NCBI GenBank assembly: GCA_038093515.1
Contig: JBBPSI010000035.1
Span: 62,001 to 126,000, forward strand
DNA length: 64,000 bases
From: Butyriboletus loyo
Taxonomy: Eukaryota; Basidiomycota; Agaricomycetes; Boletales; Boletaceae
Direction: 5' to 3'
Part shown: piece after piece, positions 10,040 to 21,600 of the stretch
Layout of the letters: every line of letters starts with the position of its first letter
Numbering within the stretch: position 1 is the first letter of the stretch
Position numbers and translations under genes: made by a program
The notes under the pieces: generated by a model
Told to the model about the DNA's origin: nothing
What the model saw: only the letters and a program-made list of their open reading frames with translations
Databases searched by the model: none

Positions 10040-12010
10040 CGCTAGCGACTCTCGGGCGACTCGAAGTGACAAGTTTGCTCGCACCCCACGTACACAAAAC
10101 GAGGCATATCGCGACGCTGCGAAGATCCTTTGCTGTCTCGCTGCATGGTAGAAAGCAGTGCGACAGCGTCAGCATGGTTGTCCTTGGCAAAGTTGGCCTG
10201 GCGTTCAAGTCCCGGAACAATGATCTCGTACTCAGCAGGGGCTCGCTTGAACCTCCCATCCGGCTGTTGCAGACGAACAACGAGCCGCAATGCCCGGATA
10301 TAGTCATTCATCTTGACGGCGAGTGCAGCTTGCAATCACGAAGAGGGCGGCAAGGACTCGAAGCTCGGATCAGACTTGGACTTGTCGCCATACAATGTAC
10401 TTCGCCATGTAAACCGGTCAAGTGGATCGCGCAGATCGTGAATCCATGGATGTACAAAAACGAGCTTCCGTAATTCCATCAACGAGAACCTGCCCGATGT
10501 TTGGAATTCCACATAACCAATCCTTGATGCCTGAGCACGGTAACGGTTTTTTTGCCATCTCCCGAAATCTTGGACGCCAAGGCTTTTGACTGCGAACTTG
10601 ACGATGCACGGGAGGTGTAGTCGACAGTTGGCGAAGCGCACTGGTAGTAAACGGGTGATTTGGTGATACATTGACATGACTTCTTCCTGAAATAGTCCAT
10701 CTTCTTAATATCGCAACGCGCAAGTCGGGTTTGGTGTCTTGAATGACAGGCAAAGCACATGGGATTTGACTACAGACTGCAAAGGCAGTGGGAAGGCAGC
10801 TGTCTTACGTTGGTTTTACGACAATTTTCCGGTCCAGAAAAACACTCACACTTCGCCCGAACGAGCTATGATCTCCTCCCGTAAACGACTCAGCGCGATA
10901 TCCCCTTCTTCGTAGCGTGACCGGATGTCACTCTTGAAAATACCGATCAATGAGTATGCAACGTTTTCCACCGTCGCGTTGGGTCGAGGGTAATCATCAT
11001 TTTTCTCGCATAGGATGGATGGATCATCTAATTCCCTTGTCATTGATGAAACAGGCGCATCGAATCCCACTTCGGACTTGGATATATGCATTCGTTCTGA
11101 TCCGTCACATAGGCAAACCATCCCGACATTGATAGAACCGGGGACATCATGAAGATCCTGCAAATGATAGTGGACTGTGTCTGGGAGGACAATGTTTCTT
11201 GCGGAGCGCTGTACAACGAACCGTCAATCTATTACAGTCGGTGTAGAGAAGGGTACACTCACGGCGAGTCTCCTCGTCGGGTGACTTCTCGATCGCCAAA
11301 AATATGTTGCCTGCGTAGTCGTATTTCTTGGCCTTCAATACTTCGTCACAACGGGCTGCAAGTTTCTCAGAACACAATTGCGTGGAATCTGTTTCTAATA
11401 CGCAGAATCTCGTTGTCAGATACGTGCTTCCAACTATATATAACGAACATTAGCAGCAACACACGCGAATCGCCAATCCACTGTCTACATACTGGGAGAC
11501 AGCATTGCGTTGTTATTCAGTCGCGATGAGATCGTACACACGTAGTACAGCAGTATCACATTTTCCCGCAATGGACAAGACGATAACCCGAACAGAGATG
11601 AATGTTCGCTGGATACGACGATCGAACATTTAAATGGCACACCTTGATATTTCAAAGGAACTTCCAGTTTTCCTCGTTCAAAAGGCGATCGTAAAAGACA
11701 TGGTCAAAAAGCCTGTATCACCAACTCTTGACCGTCACCCTTTACAGCGCGGGATATAGCCATTGCGACATGCCCGATGACGATCGGCCGTATCTTGAGG
11801 GACTCGGCGTGAGGCCATTGAGCAAATACGAACATAAAGGATAAATGATATGGGGTGGTTTCCTGAGCAACGTAGTAGTCATCTCCCTCCACACGCTTGT
11901 AAGAGCGCCCGAGCATTGTGATTAGAACTTGACAGATGCGACATTTGTCCTGCGAGTATGATTTCCGCGGTATCCAAGTCTTGCTGCGTCCAAGGTTTAA
12001 ACAGTTCACC
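10040..12010 (-). pseudogene. Broken TPR-HET gene
   Basis: The minus strand carries, in the gene's own order, pieces matching the product of the 27.6-32.8 kb gene: IRPIVIGHVAMAIS (TPR region, ~11790), VCLCDGSERM with a SEVGF stretch (~11090), NATVENVAYSLIGIFKSDIR (~10950), RFANCRLHLPCIV (~10620) and RALRLVVRLQQPDGRFKR (~10280). The HET core itself (the SHVWE, DTCCIDK and RAWTLQE motifs) is absent: the reading jumps from the SSM segment straight to NATVEN, an internal loss of roughly half a kilobase. Stops and frameshifts separate the pieces. No function is expected. Confidence 0.8.
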
Positions 12011-12599
12011 GCCGTATCGCAAAGCGGTATGTTGGAGTCTACTATTGAAGAATCACAAGACGACGACAGTATTTAGTTTGCAGCACACACGGTTAAAGCT
12101 CTGAAGACCGTCCTGGAATAGAAAGCACTTACATCTACGGTGAAGTAACACTGCGGGAGTCGACTATGTTTAAGGAGGGGCCAATCGTCTCACGTAGAAT
12201 GATCTGCAGAACATACGGATTGCACGCTCATCGTGGACCAAGTCTTGCAGCCGAGATACGACGAACGCTAAGGCTGGCAAGTTCCAGGGTAAAACTACCG
12301 TTGGCAACGAGGGAAAATTCACCGTGTCAACTACTTGCTTCGTCGTCACAACGAGGCCAAGAACAAGCACCGGAGACACGAGGCGGACACGAAAACGGAC
12401 CCATATTGAGAACATGAAACGTGCAGCAACCTTGCGCACACCGAGTAAACTGAAATACCTAGTGTCCTTCACTCTTCGAAACCTACGACCGTGTATGTAT
12501 CTGTGAGGATGTCGACAAAGACTGGTGCGTAGTAATTCTGGGGAGTGATTGCGTCGAATGCTGACAATTCAATAAGACCCAATAATAGTACTTGCCACC

Positions 12600-14655
12600 G
12601 GTAGCTCTGGTTGGGTGTGGGCAGTCGCGTTCCACTCTGATGGAATGCATCTTTTGGGTGGGAGCACTGATGGAATTCGACAATGGCGACTTGAAGACGG
12701 CCAGGAAGTTAGAACGCAAACAGGAATGTATTTGAACGCCATTACTGTCGGGAGACTGCAAGTGGATCGTTTGTGGAACTCATGAAGGGGCAAGTGTGTG
12801 GGACGAAGAACTGCGTACAAAGGCCATCGACGTGGAGGGCAAAAGTCGGGTGATTGCGGTCGATGTTTCCCCGGATTCGACCAGACTTGCCACCGGGTTG
12901 CATGACTCCCAAGCGAATGTCTGGAGCATAACAAGCGGGGAGAGACTGGTTGGCCCGCTCCAGCATGCTAGTTCTGTGGCTGGTATCAAATTCTCCCCTA
13001 CCGGCGAGTACATCGCCACTTCCTGCGCTGGAGGCTCGATCCGCATCTTTCACAGTCGCAATGGTCACCAGCTCATCGACATCAAAACAGTCACACCCAT
13101 AAACACTCCGCTTGCGTGGTCTAACGATGGACAACAAATTTTTGCTGCATCGGAGGACAAGAAAATCAAGTGTTTTGAAGTCTCCACTGGATCCCAACTT
13201 GCTGAATCACGAATTCTCAGTGGCGGCGGTGCCAAGTCTATCGCACTGGCCACCAACGGGACCTTCATTGCTACCATTGCAGGCCAAACCATCTCATTCC
13301 TGGACACATCAACACTGACTCGGATTGGTCCAGTCATTGAGGAGAGTGGAACGATACAGTCGATCGCTCTCTCTTCAGACAGCAGTTATATTGCAACTGG
13401 ACGCCGTGATGGGAAGATCAGCGTGCGTAACCTCAGCCATATTCTCCCAGACTTTTATGGCCCTGTTCAGGTAAGCATTTGTCCATTCACATTGTTAGCA
13501 TGTCAGATTGTTGACACACTACATTAGGAATCTACTCGTGATGAACAACAACCAGACAAGCACCATTCGACCCCAGACGGCCACGACAACACGCTACCGG
13601 GCTCTACCACAGTGGGATTATTTTGTTACCAAAACAACTTGTGCTAACTCCTTTATGTGTACGACCATCAGGACGGACCTTCGAAATCCGGTCCACGCGA
13701 ATCCGAGACCCACGCCGAAGATGACAATAAAGATCTTCTCGAGGTACCCTCTCGTTCTTTTCCCCCCAAACTGAATTCTTACGATCGGATAGGTCGAGGT
13801 AATGTCGGGCACGCCCGTTGCTGAGTTCAACTTCGACGAGGTTAGTGACGACTGTATTCTCCTCTCACTCCCGTGTTTACCCTGCTGTAGCCACCATCTC
13901 CTGCCCATTCCCGCGAGGACGACGCACCACAGTCAGCAGATGCCGAACGCACGACCTCCACGCCTCAGGGTAGTTGGATTCTCAAAAGGTTGCTAATGCC
14001 ATGGATCAGAAAGAGTAACAAGGATGTGGCATTGCATCGGCCCGATCAAGTTCCTAGAGAGTCAGGTCAACCTACCGATCGCCGTTCACGTTCCCGCTCA
14101 CCGGCAAGAGTGGATGCCATAAATGAAGGTCCTTCGTGGATGACCCCAGCTCAGCCTAACCCAGTCAGTTCTCTTTCTTGATAGATAATCGGATGCGGCG
14201 TGTTTAACATGTCATCTCAGCGAACGGTCGCGAAAACTATTCGAAAACCAAAGGTTCGTTGTTTCTCGAGTTCGCATGCAGGAACTCATCAGACGTTACA
14301 GCAAAAATTGCCTGCAAAGTCCAAGCATCGAAACACAGGCGCTCCTCATAGCGGACAAGGACCTGCAGACCTGATACAAGCAGTCCCAGTGCGTCTTTCT
14401 TGTGATAGCAGAACCCGTCACGACATATCACGTCCTATTAGATGCAACAAGCGAACGATCCACCTCAACCCTCGGCCGCCAGGGTCTATGTAATAGTGCG
14501 CACACTTTTCTTTAGCTTACACTGTCACACTCACAATGGCTCAGGATCAACGAGAATCAGGTGATGCTGTCCTTTCGATCAGGCTACCCGCATGGCTGTT
14601 GTGTCGTGGTTCGGGTACTGGAGATGGGACTCACTGATCCAGGTAATTTGATGTA
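12600..14655 (+). pseudogene. WD40 seven-bladed propeller gene, copy B, probably frameshifted
   Basis: A close copy of the 4.7-6.7 kb gene; the 3' half (13230-13890) is almost identical to copy A, including intron positions. Blades from VWDEEL (12796) to ISVRNL (13430) are open in one frame. The first blade (HLLGGSTDG, ~12650) is in a different frame from the second: around 12745-12755 the sequence reads GTCGGGAGACTGC where copy A has GTGTCGAGAGACTGG, a loss of one or two bases. The upstream splice donor has also changed from GTAAGA to ATAAGA. A shorter protein starting at ATG 12796 (six blades) remains possible. Confidence 0.65.
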
Positions 14656-14739
14656 GCAAGTCGTGTAGATAATTATGCACACACCCGATGGTGCAGTGCT
14701 TTGGGTTAGTAGCATTATGGTATAGACCCGTCCATGATC

Positions 14740-15094
14740 GAGCTCGCTAGTCATCTAATGGTAAGTGACGAAGTCCACCATGATAGGCACGCGAATGTTG
14801 GCATTGGAAGACAGTCTAATTGATTCAAACTACTACTGCAGACCCACTAGCAAAGAACGCCAACTTCCAAGACGAGGGTGTACTGCGTTGGGATGTCGTT
14901 GGGACTCGCTAGTATTAACAGATGAATTGATAGCCGGCCCACGGCGTTCTCAAACACAGAATACTCGGTCGACGACGATCAAGCTCTGGAAACCGAACGG
15001 TTTGCTCGTCATAGGGTCTGCTCGAGTCACAGTCAGTCGATATAACCAAGTAATAATGTGACAAGATCGTAAAGCATAAATCATGGTCATAACG
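14740..15094. other. Spacer between WD40 copy B and the MFS gene
   Basis: From about 15030 onward the sequence resembles the flanks at 3260 and 7840, so this is the same MFS 3' junction. No NMD3 fragment is visible here, unlike at the other two junctions. No gene can be supported in the rest. Confidence 0.35.
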
Positions 15095-17372
15095 ACTACA
15101 ATGCCGCCCTTCCACGAGGTTCGAATGGCAACAACAACGCAACGAACCCCGCCACAAGGAATATCGCACCAGCCACCCAGATCGGCACGGGCGTGTTCAA
15201 GTTGGCGTACAACGCTACGATGGGTGCCTACACCACCATCAGAATCAAGTTAGCGCTTCAGTCCCAGACACAGAGCTTGGCGGTTCCTGGTCCGTCAAGA
15301 AAGAACGCAAACCACTCACCATGATACCGAATATACGATTCGCACTCGCCACGATGGCATTTCCGGTCCCTCGTTCCCTCGTAGGAAACAGCTCGGGCGA
15401 CACCGCGTACAAGACGCCGTACATCACGTTGCTCGTGAAGCTGTATCCACAATTCCATCCAAGCAGTGCGTTCGACGTGCGTGCCGTCGTCGATGCGAGA
15501 ATGAACACACCAGTGAGGACTTGGAGTAACTCAGTCAAATCTCGCCTACAGGATGGTCTTGCATGATACATACTTGTGAATATTGAAAGAGTACCACGCC
15601 GTCCGAGGAGCGGTAGCTCTACACAGTACCCTGCCACGAGGGCACCGGGAATACCGATTACGCTCAAGATGATTTGCTGTGATTCGGGTCAATACTTTGA
15701 CAAGTACGTGACGACTGGGTCACTGACATTGCGGTATGTAATATACACGGAGCCGTCACCGAAATTTGCTCCTCTGCTTTCGAGGCTGGTGAGAACGTGT
15801 CAGGCATGCTACACTGGAGAAGAAAATGGTAATGTAACTTACTAGTATGTTACGAATCCATTGTATCTATGACGAGACTGAGCGCCGAGTATGTGACAAG
15901 GAAACCTGTACTCACAATGGGAAAGCAAGGCCGATAAGTGCTGCATTGACGATCCGATTTCAATCAGCCCGGCCACGACCAGAAGTGGAGCAAAACAACT
16001 TACCCCAGATAACAATCAGCAAGCCGGTTGAGTACGCCAACTTCCGAGTTGCAAATAAGGGCTTGACATGATTCGAGTCAAGTATCGCAAGTTTTCTCTT
16101 CACAGCAGCAACCGCTGACACATCCATCTTGACCTCTTTCTCTGACGGGCCAGTTCCAAACTTCTCAGCGTCCTTGAGGTGTTCCACAGTTAGATAGCTC
16201 GTCTTTCCATTGTAAGCTGCGACTTTGTGGATAACTTCTACCGCGGCTTCGTCGTTGCCACGACCCATGAGGTACTTGGGACTTTCGTAGAGGTTGAACA
16301 CAAAGAACCGGAGGATCCAGAGGAGCATCATGAGACCGCCCATGGTATAAAGGAAGTAACGCCAGCCTTCATTGGAAGACCTGGGGCAAGGGGCCGGGGG
16401 ACCCGCACACGAAAAATCAGATATGAGGGGCCAAGCGACCTATTCGAACAGTATATGACTAGATTGGATCAGAGGCGGATTTTCACGTACCAGACTTCCT
16501 AACAGCTGTCCGAAAGCCCACCAGATAGAGAGTACAGTGAGCAGGTATTGATGGGAGGCAGGAATAAACTCTGGAAACGAGGGTTGATACACTGGGCGAA
16601 ACGAAATCGACGAACGAACCGAGAAACACCGCAGAGTCCACCGGTAAGTTACCGCCCACACCGATCGACCAGACGGCAGCGAGCGAACAGAGAGTGACAA
16701 AGTCCGGTGAGGCTCCAGCTGCGGTTGCGAACACTCCCGTGATAAGGAGGGTCAGGTTAAACGCCCACCTAGGTGAAGGTCAGACGACCACCCAATGCAG
16801 CGATGTGATCTTCCTCACCGACGACCCCAAATATCTGATGTAACACCCCAGAAGGCAGCCCCGACGAGCAGCCCTATGTTCTGAGCAAGCTTGAGGAATG
16901 GACCTTGTACATTGAACTCGTACACGACAGGACTGAGGATGAGACCCGTGACGATCTAGAGCGTTGATCGACACTTATTAGCATTCATCATTGTCGCGTG
17001 ACTAGCTGTACCCACCGGCCAAAGGTTATCCCTGGTTGCCCAAGTATATCAGCGAGCGGATTCGACGACAGGCTATCACACTCACGAGAGCCAACCAAAA
17101 CCAGCGACGATGAACAGGTACCACTAAGTAGACTCGGCGTCAATCACTCATAAACCAACGTACATGATGGTAGGGTAGGTGCACAGGAAAGGGACGGAAT
17201 TCAAACAAGGACTTACTTGATACTTTCCCATGCCGATGTCTTGCAGTGCATCGTTGAGAATCCGTGCCTTGGCTTGATAGATTGGATCGAGGAGAGGCTC
17301 GTCATAGACGTCCTGGGTTTCGATTTGAGAGGCATTTTTTTCGACGAATTTACCTTCAGGCTCTGAGGACAT
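15095..17372 (-). CDS. Major facilitator superfamily transporter
   Basis: A plasma- or organelle-membrane carrier with 12 expected helices; the substrate is unknown. Start ATG at 17372 gives MSSEPEGKFVEKNASQ and a cytosolic N-terminus. Later exons give the helix-rich segments GLLVGAAFWGVTSD and GVGGNLPVDSAVFLG, a central loop with FNLYESPKYLMGRG (the ESPKYL-type motif of sugar-porter/SV2-like carriers), SPELFPTRERGTG (the second-half motif-A-like loop) and a final helix ending LLPFEPRGRAAL before TAG at 15095. About eight or nine exons. I would place it among the fungal SV2-like/general substrate MFS carriers. Two truncated relics of its 3' end lie at 3.3 and 8 kb. Confidence 0.85.
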
Positions 17373-18169
17373 GGTGACGAGAATAAATGTAAGAAGCGGG
17401 TACACAGGCGCCCGAGAAGTGGACCTTGTGCGACCCTGTGGGAGAATATGGATGCCGTCTTTTATACTACTGAATCATGGATGGCGCGTTCTATAAGCGC
17501 GGGGCACGGAGGATGGCGTGCTTATCAGGAACCGAAAACGATAGGTTTGATTTGCTCAGGTTATTGGCTCACTATGACAGGATGCTTGTAACGAGGGCTG
17601 GGTCATGGATGAGCTGGGAGGTGATCGAGCTCACTTGACCGCCTCGATGGTTGACGATGAAACCTTGGAGACGACCGGTCGGGAAACGTACACAAGGATA
17701 GCTAGTCGTTCTTGTGTTGAATCGACTATCCAGGACTTCACCAGGTCGCTCCGGTTGTTTTGATGTGCCATGTGATGTAACTGTACTAGTAGCTCCGAGT
17801 TCCTCGCGTTTATCCGTCACGATGCATGCTGAACAGCTTCTTAACGTGGATTGACCACTTTATCCTCGTCCCATATGGCCTTCATTTCGGCATTATCCGA
17901 TCAAAGAACGTTGAACACTGCGGTGCCACTTTACACAGCGAATGTCATTGTCCGCTCAAGGGTCCTTATGGCGAGCAGCATGATGATCTTCAAACACGTC
18001 GAGAAAAGTTCGAACCTGCCAATGAGGATGGAGGATGATCGATGACGCTGCACCTGCCGTTCAGAAGTGGAGATATATCGTGCCGAGTTTTTCACCCGAC
18101 TCCACAGCGCATATCAAAGGGTAAGCGGAATCATTTTACAGCCGATAAATTCAAGTTCACGCGGGAAGA
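17373..18169. other. Intergenic region upstream of the MFS gene
   Basis: Contains the MFS promoter and a minus-strand open frame of 82 codons (17572-17820, MTDKREELGATSTV) with no recognisable family. I see no splice-consistent gene here. Confidence 0.3.
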
Positions 18170-18570
18170 GGGTCACCGATCACCCTGAGCGAGCGATAAG
18201 GAATCACCAACAGGCTGGTTAGAAGCTCGCCGATCACAACGAGCGAATGGATTCCCCCCAAAACCGTACTTCTGGAGACGATCCACGTATTGTGTGGCTC
18301 CGTCCGAGTCAACGAAAGCGTATCCGATGTCTAGCATTCCACGTGGCCAATTCCCAAGCACGGTAGCGGTTCTCATCTTGCATCATACTGAGCCGTGACT
18401 ACGAACGTGATGCATCCCCGACTCCCACGATAGTGGGGATAGTCAGGCACGTCCAGCTATGAGAAAATCGTCATGTAGTCAACTATCAACTGAAGTTCGG
18501 CTTTCCATGCAGTACTACCACTTGCGTCGTTCAACTATGAAACGGGTGATTCGGTCGTGGATCAGTGCAA
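18170..18570 (-). pseudogene. Small relic of the HET-type gene
   Basis: The minus strand contains CGCTACCGTGCTTGGGA and a downstream GTGGAAT..AGACATCGG pattern that aligns with 10500-10560 of the broken TPR-HET gene, and 18530-18560 (AAACGGGTGATTCGG) aligns with 10645-10665. About 400 bases remain, with stops. A motif CGACTCC.ACGATAGTGG at ~18430 also occurs at ~9150, which links this relic with the tandem-repeat block. Confidence 0.5.
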
Positions 18571-18654
18571 CTTCTGCCTTGGGTCTTATTCAAGGTCGGG
18601 TCACAATAAAAAATTCTATTCTCTAGTCCGTCATTCAGTATTATCACCCGCCCA

Positions 18655-21600
18655 TCACTGTACCTTTTTCTCCCCCTCCGCCTCCTCCGCCACCCTCGCC
18701 TCCTCCCTCCGTCTTGCTTCCCTTCGTTCCCGTCCGCGCGTGATCAGCGGCTTGGGCTCCAAATCCGCAAACAAGTATTTACAGATCTTTTCAACCACCC
18801 AACAGCCCATAAAATCAGCAATCATCACGCTCGTCAACTTCACCTTGAACTACACGCACGAATGGGGATCAGAAATCGGTCATAGCGTAGACAGGGCGAA
18901 AGACGTACCGCAGTGTCCATCTCGACGATTTGAAGCCACCGATTCAACTCGGGGAAGAAATCGGTCGAACCTGAAAACGCAACCGCACTCGCCCCGATGA
19001 GGCCCCAGTATAACTTGGAGTTTTCACGGATCCCTTCACGGAAGGGTCGGCCCTGGAAGTTGATCGCGAACGTGGAGACTTGTTGTGAGAGACCCAAGAG
19101 GTAGATGGCCGTGTTTAGGAGGCTCGGCTCAAATTTGGCATCGAGGTCAATGACACCGGGTCTGTGCGGCTGATAAGACCCAGCATTGGAGGAGCATAGA
19201 TGGGGGCGACTCACTGATCGTAAAAGTGGGCCAAGTTCGTAATGTACATCAGAGACACAATGTGCAACGCAAACTGGATCAGGACAGACAACAACACGTA
19301 GAGATTGAAAATATTGCCCAGTGGTCGTTCCCGCGAAAGCTTCTCGACAGGCTACAAAACACAACGTACGTCAAAAAAACGTCACAAAAAGGCGCGTGCG
19401 CCGTACCTGTGCGCGCGAGATGCACAAAAAGCAGACCGACATCAACATCCCGCTGACAGTCACCTGGTAATCGCCAAACTTGATGCCGTCTAGATACTGT
19501 ACGCTCAAGCTGTATGCGGTGATAAGACAGTTCAGTGCCAAGATCTTGTACATCTGGACAGTCGCGACCAGCGTACAGCGACCTTGCCTGATGATGTGCG
19601 TAACTAGAGGATAGGTTAATTCGATGCGCAGTAGCGATTGCACGAGACTCACTAGCCGCAACATGTGAGAGCTTGGAGGTGAATGGAGCGGCACACGATG
19701 CGTCTCCAAGCCTGATCTGAGGAACTTCTTCATCCCCGTCCATATTCGCCAACGCATCCGTGATCGAAGCCAAGTCAAACTACCACATTAATCAGCATAG
19801 TGGCCCACCAAAGCCTCACCAAAAACTAACCTTCTCCATCGGATTCCTCTGCCTCGCAATCTGCAAGTTGGCCGCGGCCTTTTTCTGCGCCTCGACAACA
19901 TCCGGGAACAGGTGCGCGATGGCAGGTGGTACAGGTGGGGGTGGTTGACCAAAGCGTGCAGAGATCTTGAGCTGACTCTCGTACACCTTCTTGATTCGTT
20001 CCAGCTTCTGGTACTCGGCAATTTTTTGTAGGTCCTCGGGAGAGCCATCCAAAAGTGCAACGCCTATATGGGCCTGTTTGAGTGCACCGACATCGTTCGT
20101 ACCATCGCCAGCCATCAGTGTGACATATCCCAGGGTCTTCAAGCTGGTGAGGATGAACTCTTTCTGGGAGGGAGAAACACGAGCGTAGACCCAGGTGTTT
20201 TGCACGAGGTCGCTCCAGCTAGGTAAAGACTGGAACTGTTTCATAGCAGCACCCGTAATACAGATATCGTATTCGTCAAAGAGTGATTTGTCAAGGGGTT
20301 TGGAAGGATCAACTGGAATGATCTTGCTCTCATCCACAGTGCGCCAGCAAAGGTCTGCAATGAGATAAAGACATCAGAGACGACAGATGCCGACACGAAT
20401 CAACATACCAGCTTCGTGAGCAGCATTCTCCTTCAAGTCCAAGATGAGCGCATCCCTATCGACAATTTCGACATCACGTGCGACATGTACGGCCGTCAAC
20501 GGGTTATCTCCTGTAATCATGATGCACTAATCCGCAGCTAAGTATGATAACCATGACTGACAAAAATGCGATAATACATACACGATGTGACGAGTTGGCC
20601 AACATTTTGAGGGTTGCTACGGCATCGGCTTTCAACGGGCAATGGAAAACGAGGAATCCAGCGAAAGTGAGACCACTCTCGACTTCCTCTCGGTGGAGCT
20701 TGTTAATCTACAAAACGCGTTCAGATGGAGAAACGAAACACGCCAAAATGAGGATGGTACCTTGTCTATTGACATCGAATCCATCTCCTTCGTACCAAGG
20801 GCAAGCACACGGCTACCCCGCCTCGTATACCACTTGAATGTCTCGTCATACCATTCAGGTACGTGCGCAAGCATGTCCTTGATCGTCTCAGGAGCACCTT
20901 TGACAGCCACAAGACCCTTGCCCGAAGGAAAGGTAGACACGGTGGACATGCGCTTGAGGGCGGACGAGAACTGAAAACGACGGCGGATGTAAATTCGTGA
21001 TGCACTGGCGGTCTTGGCAGAGGCAGGAGCAACCGAATCGCCTGTATAGCGCGGGTGAGGTCAAATCTATGCGCTATACCACGCCAAAAGACAAACCTGG
21101 AGAAATTTGCCACTCAAGCGCTTCAAGAGTCGTTTTCTCCATGGGATCACCGACGATAATACCATCATCCAGGCGAACCAGCGCGTGCGCCGCAGCGAGA
21201 CAAAACATGGTCTCCTTGCCCGAGTCTTTCACATCAATAAGCCTCAACTTGTCCAAGTCGCTACCACTTAATGTCAGTAGAGCACACCAACATACATAAG
21301 AACCCTTACTCGATGCCTGCAACACCCTCAAGAACTAGATTCTCGGCGGTGATTGTACCTGTCTTGTCGAAGCAACACACGTCAACCCTTCCTGCGAAAG
21401 GAATGCGGAATGGCTCCGTGCAGTAGATGGCTATTAACTTGTTAAGCCCGGCTCATTTTTCAAGGGATCGACATACAAAACTTGGAGAGCGCTACGAGCG
21501 ATGCGTTGACCGCGAGCGAAAGTTCCATCGGCAACTCTGGCGGCACAACACTGGTGATGATCAGGACACAGTCGAGCAATAACTTGGACTTCTTGAGGTC

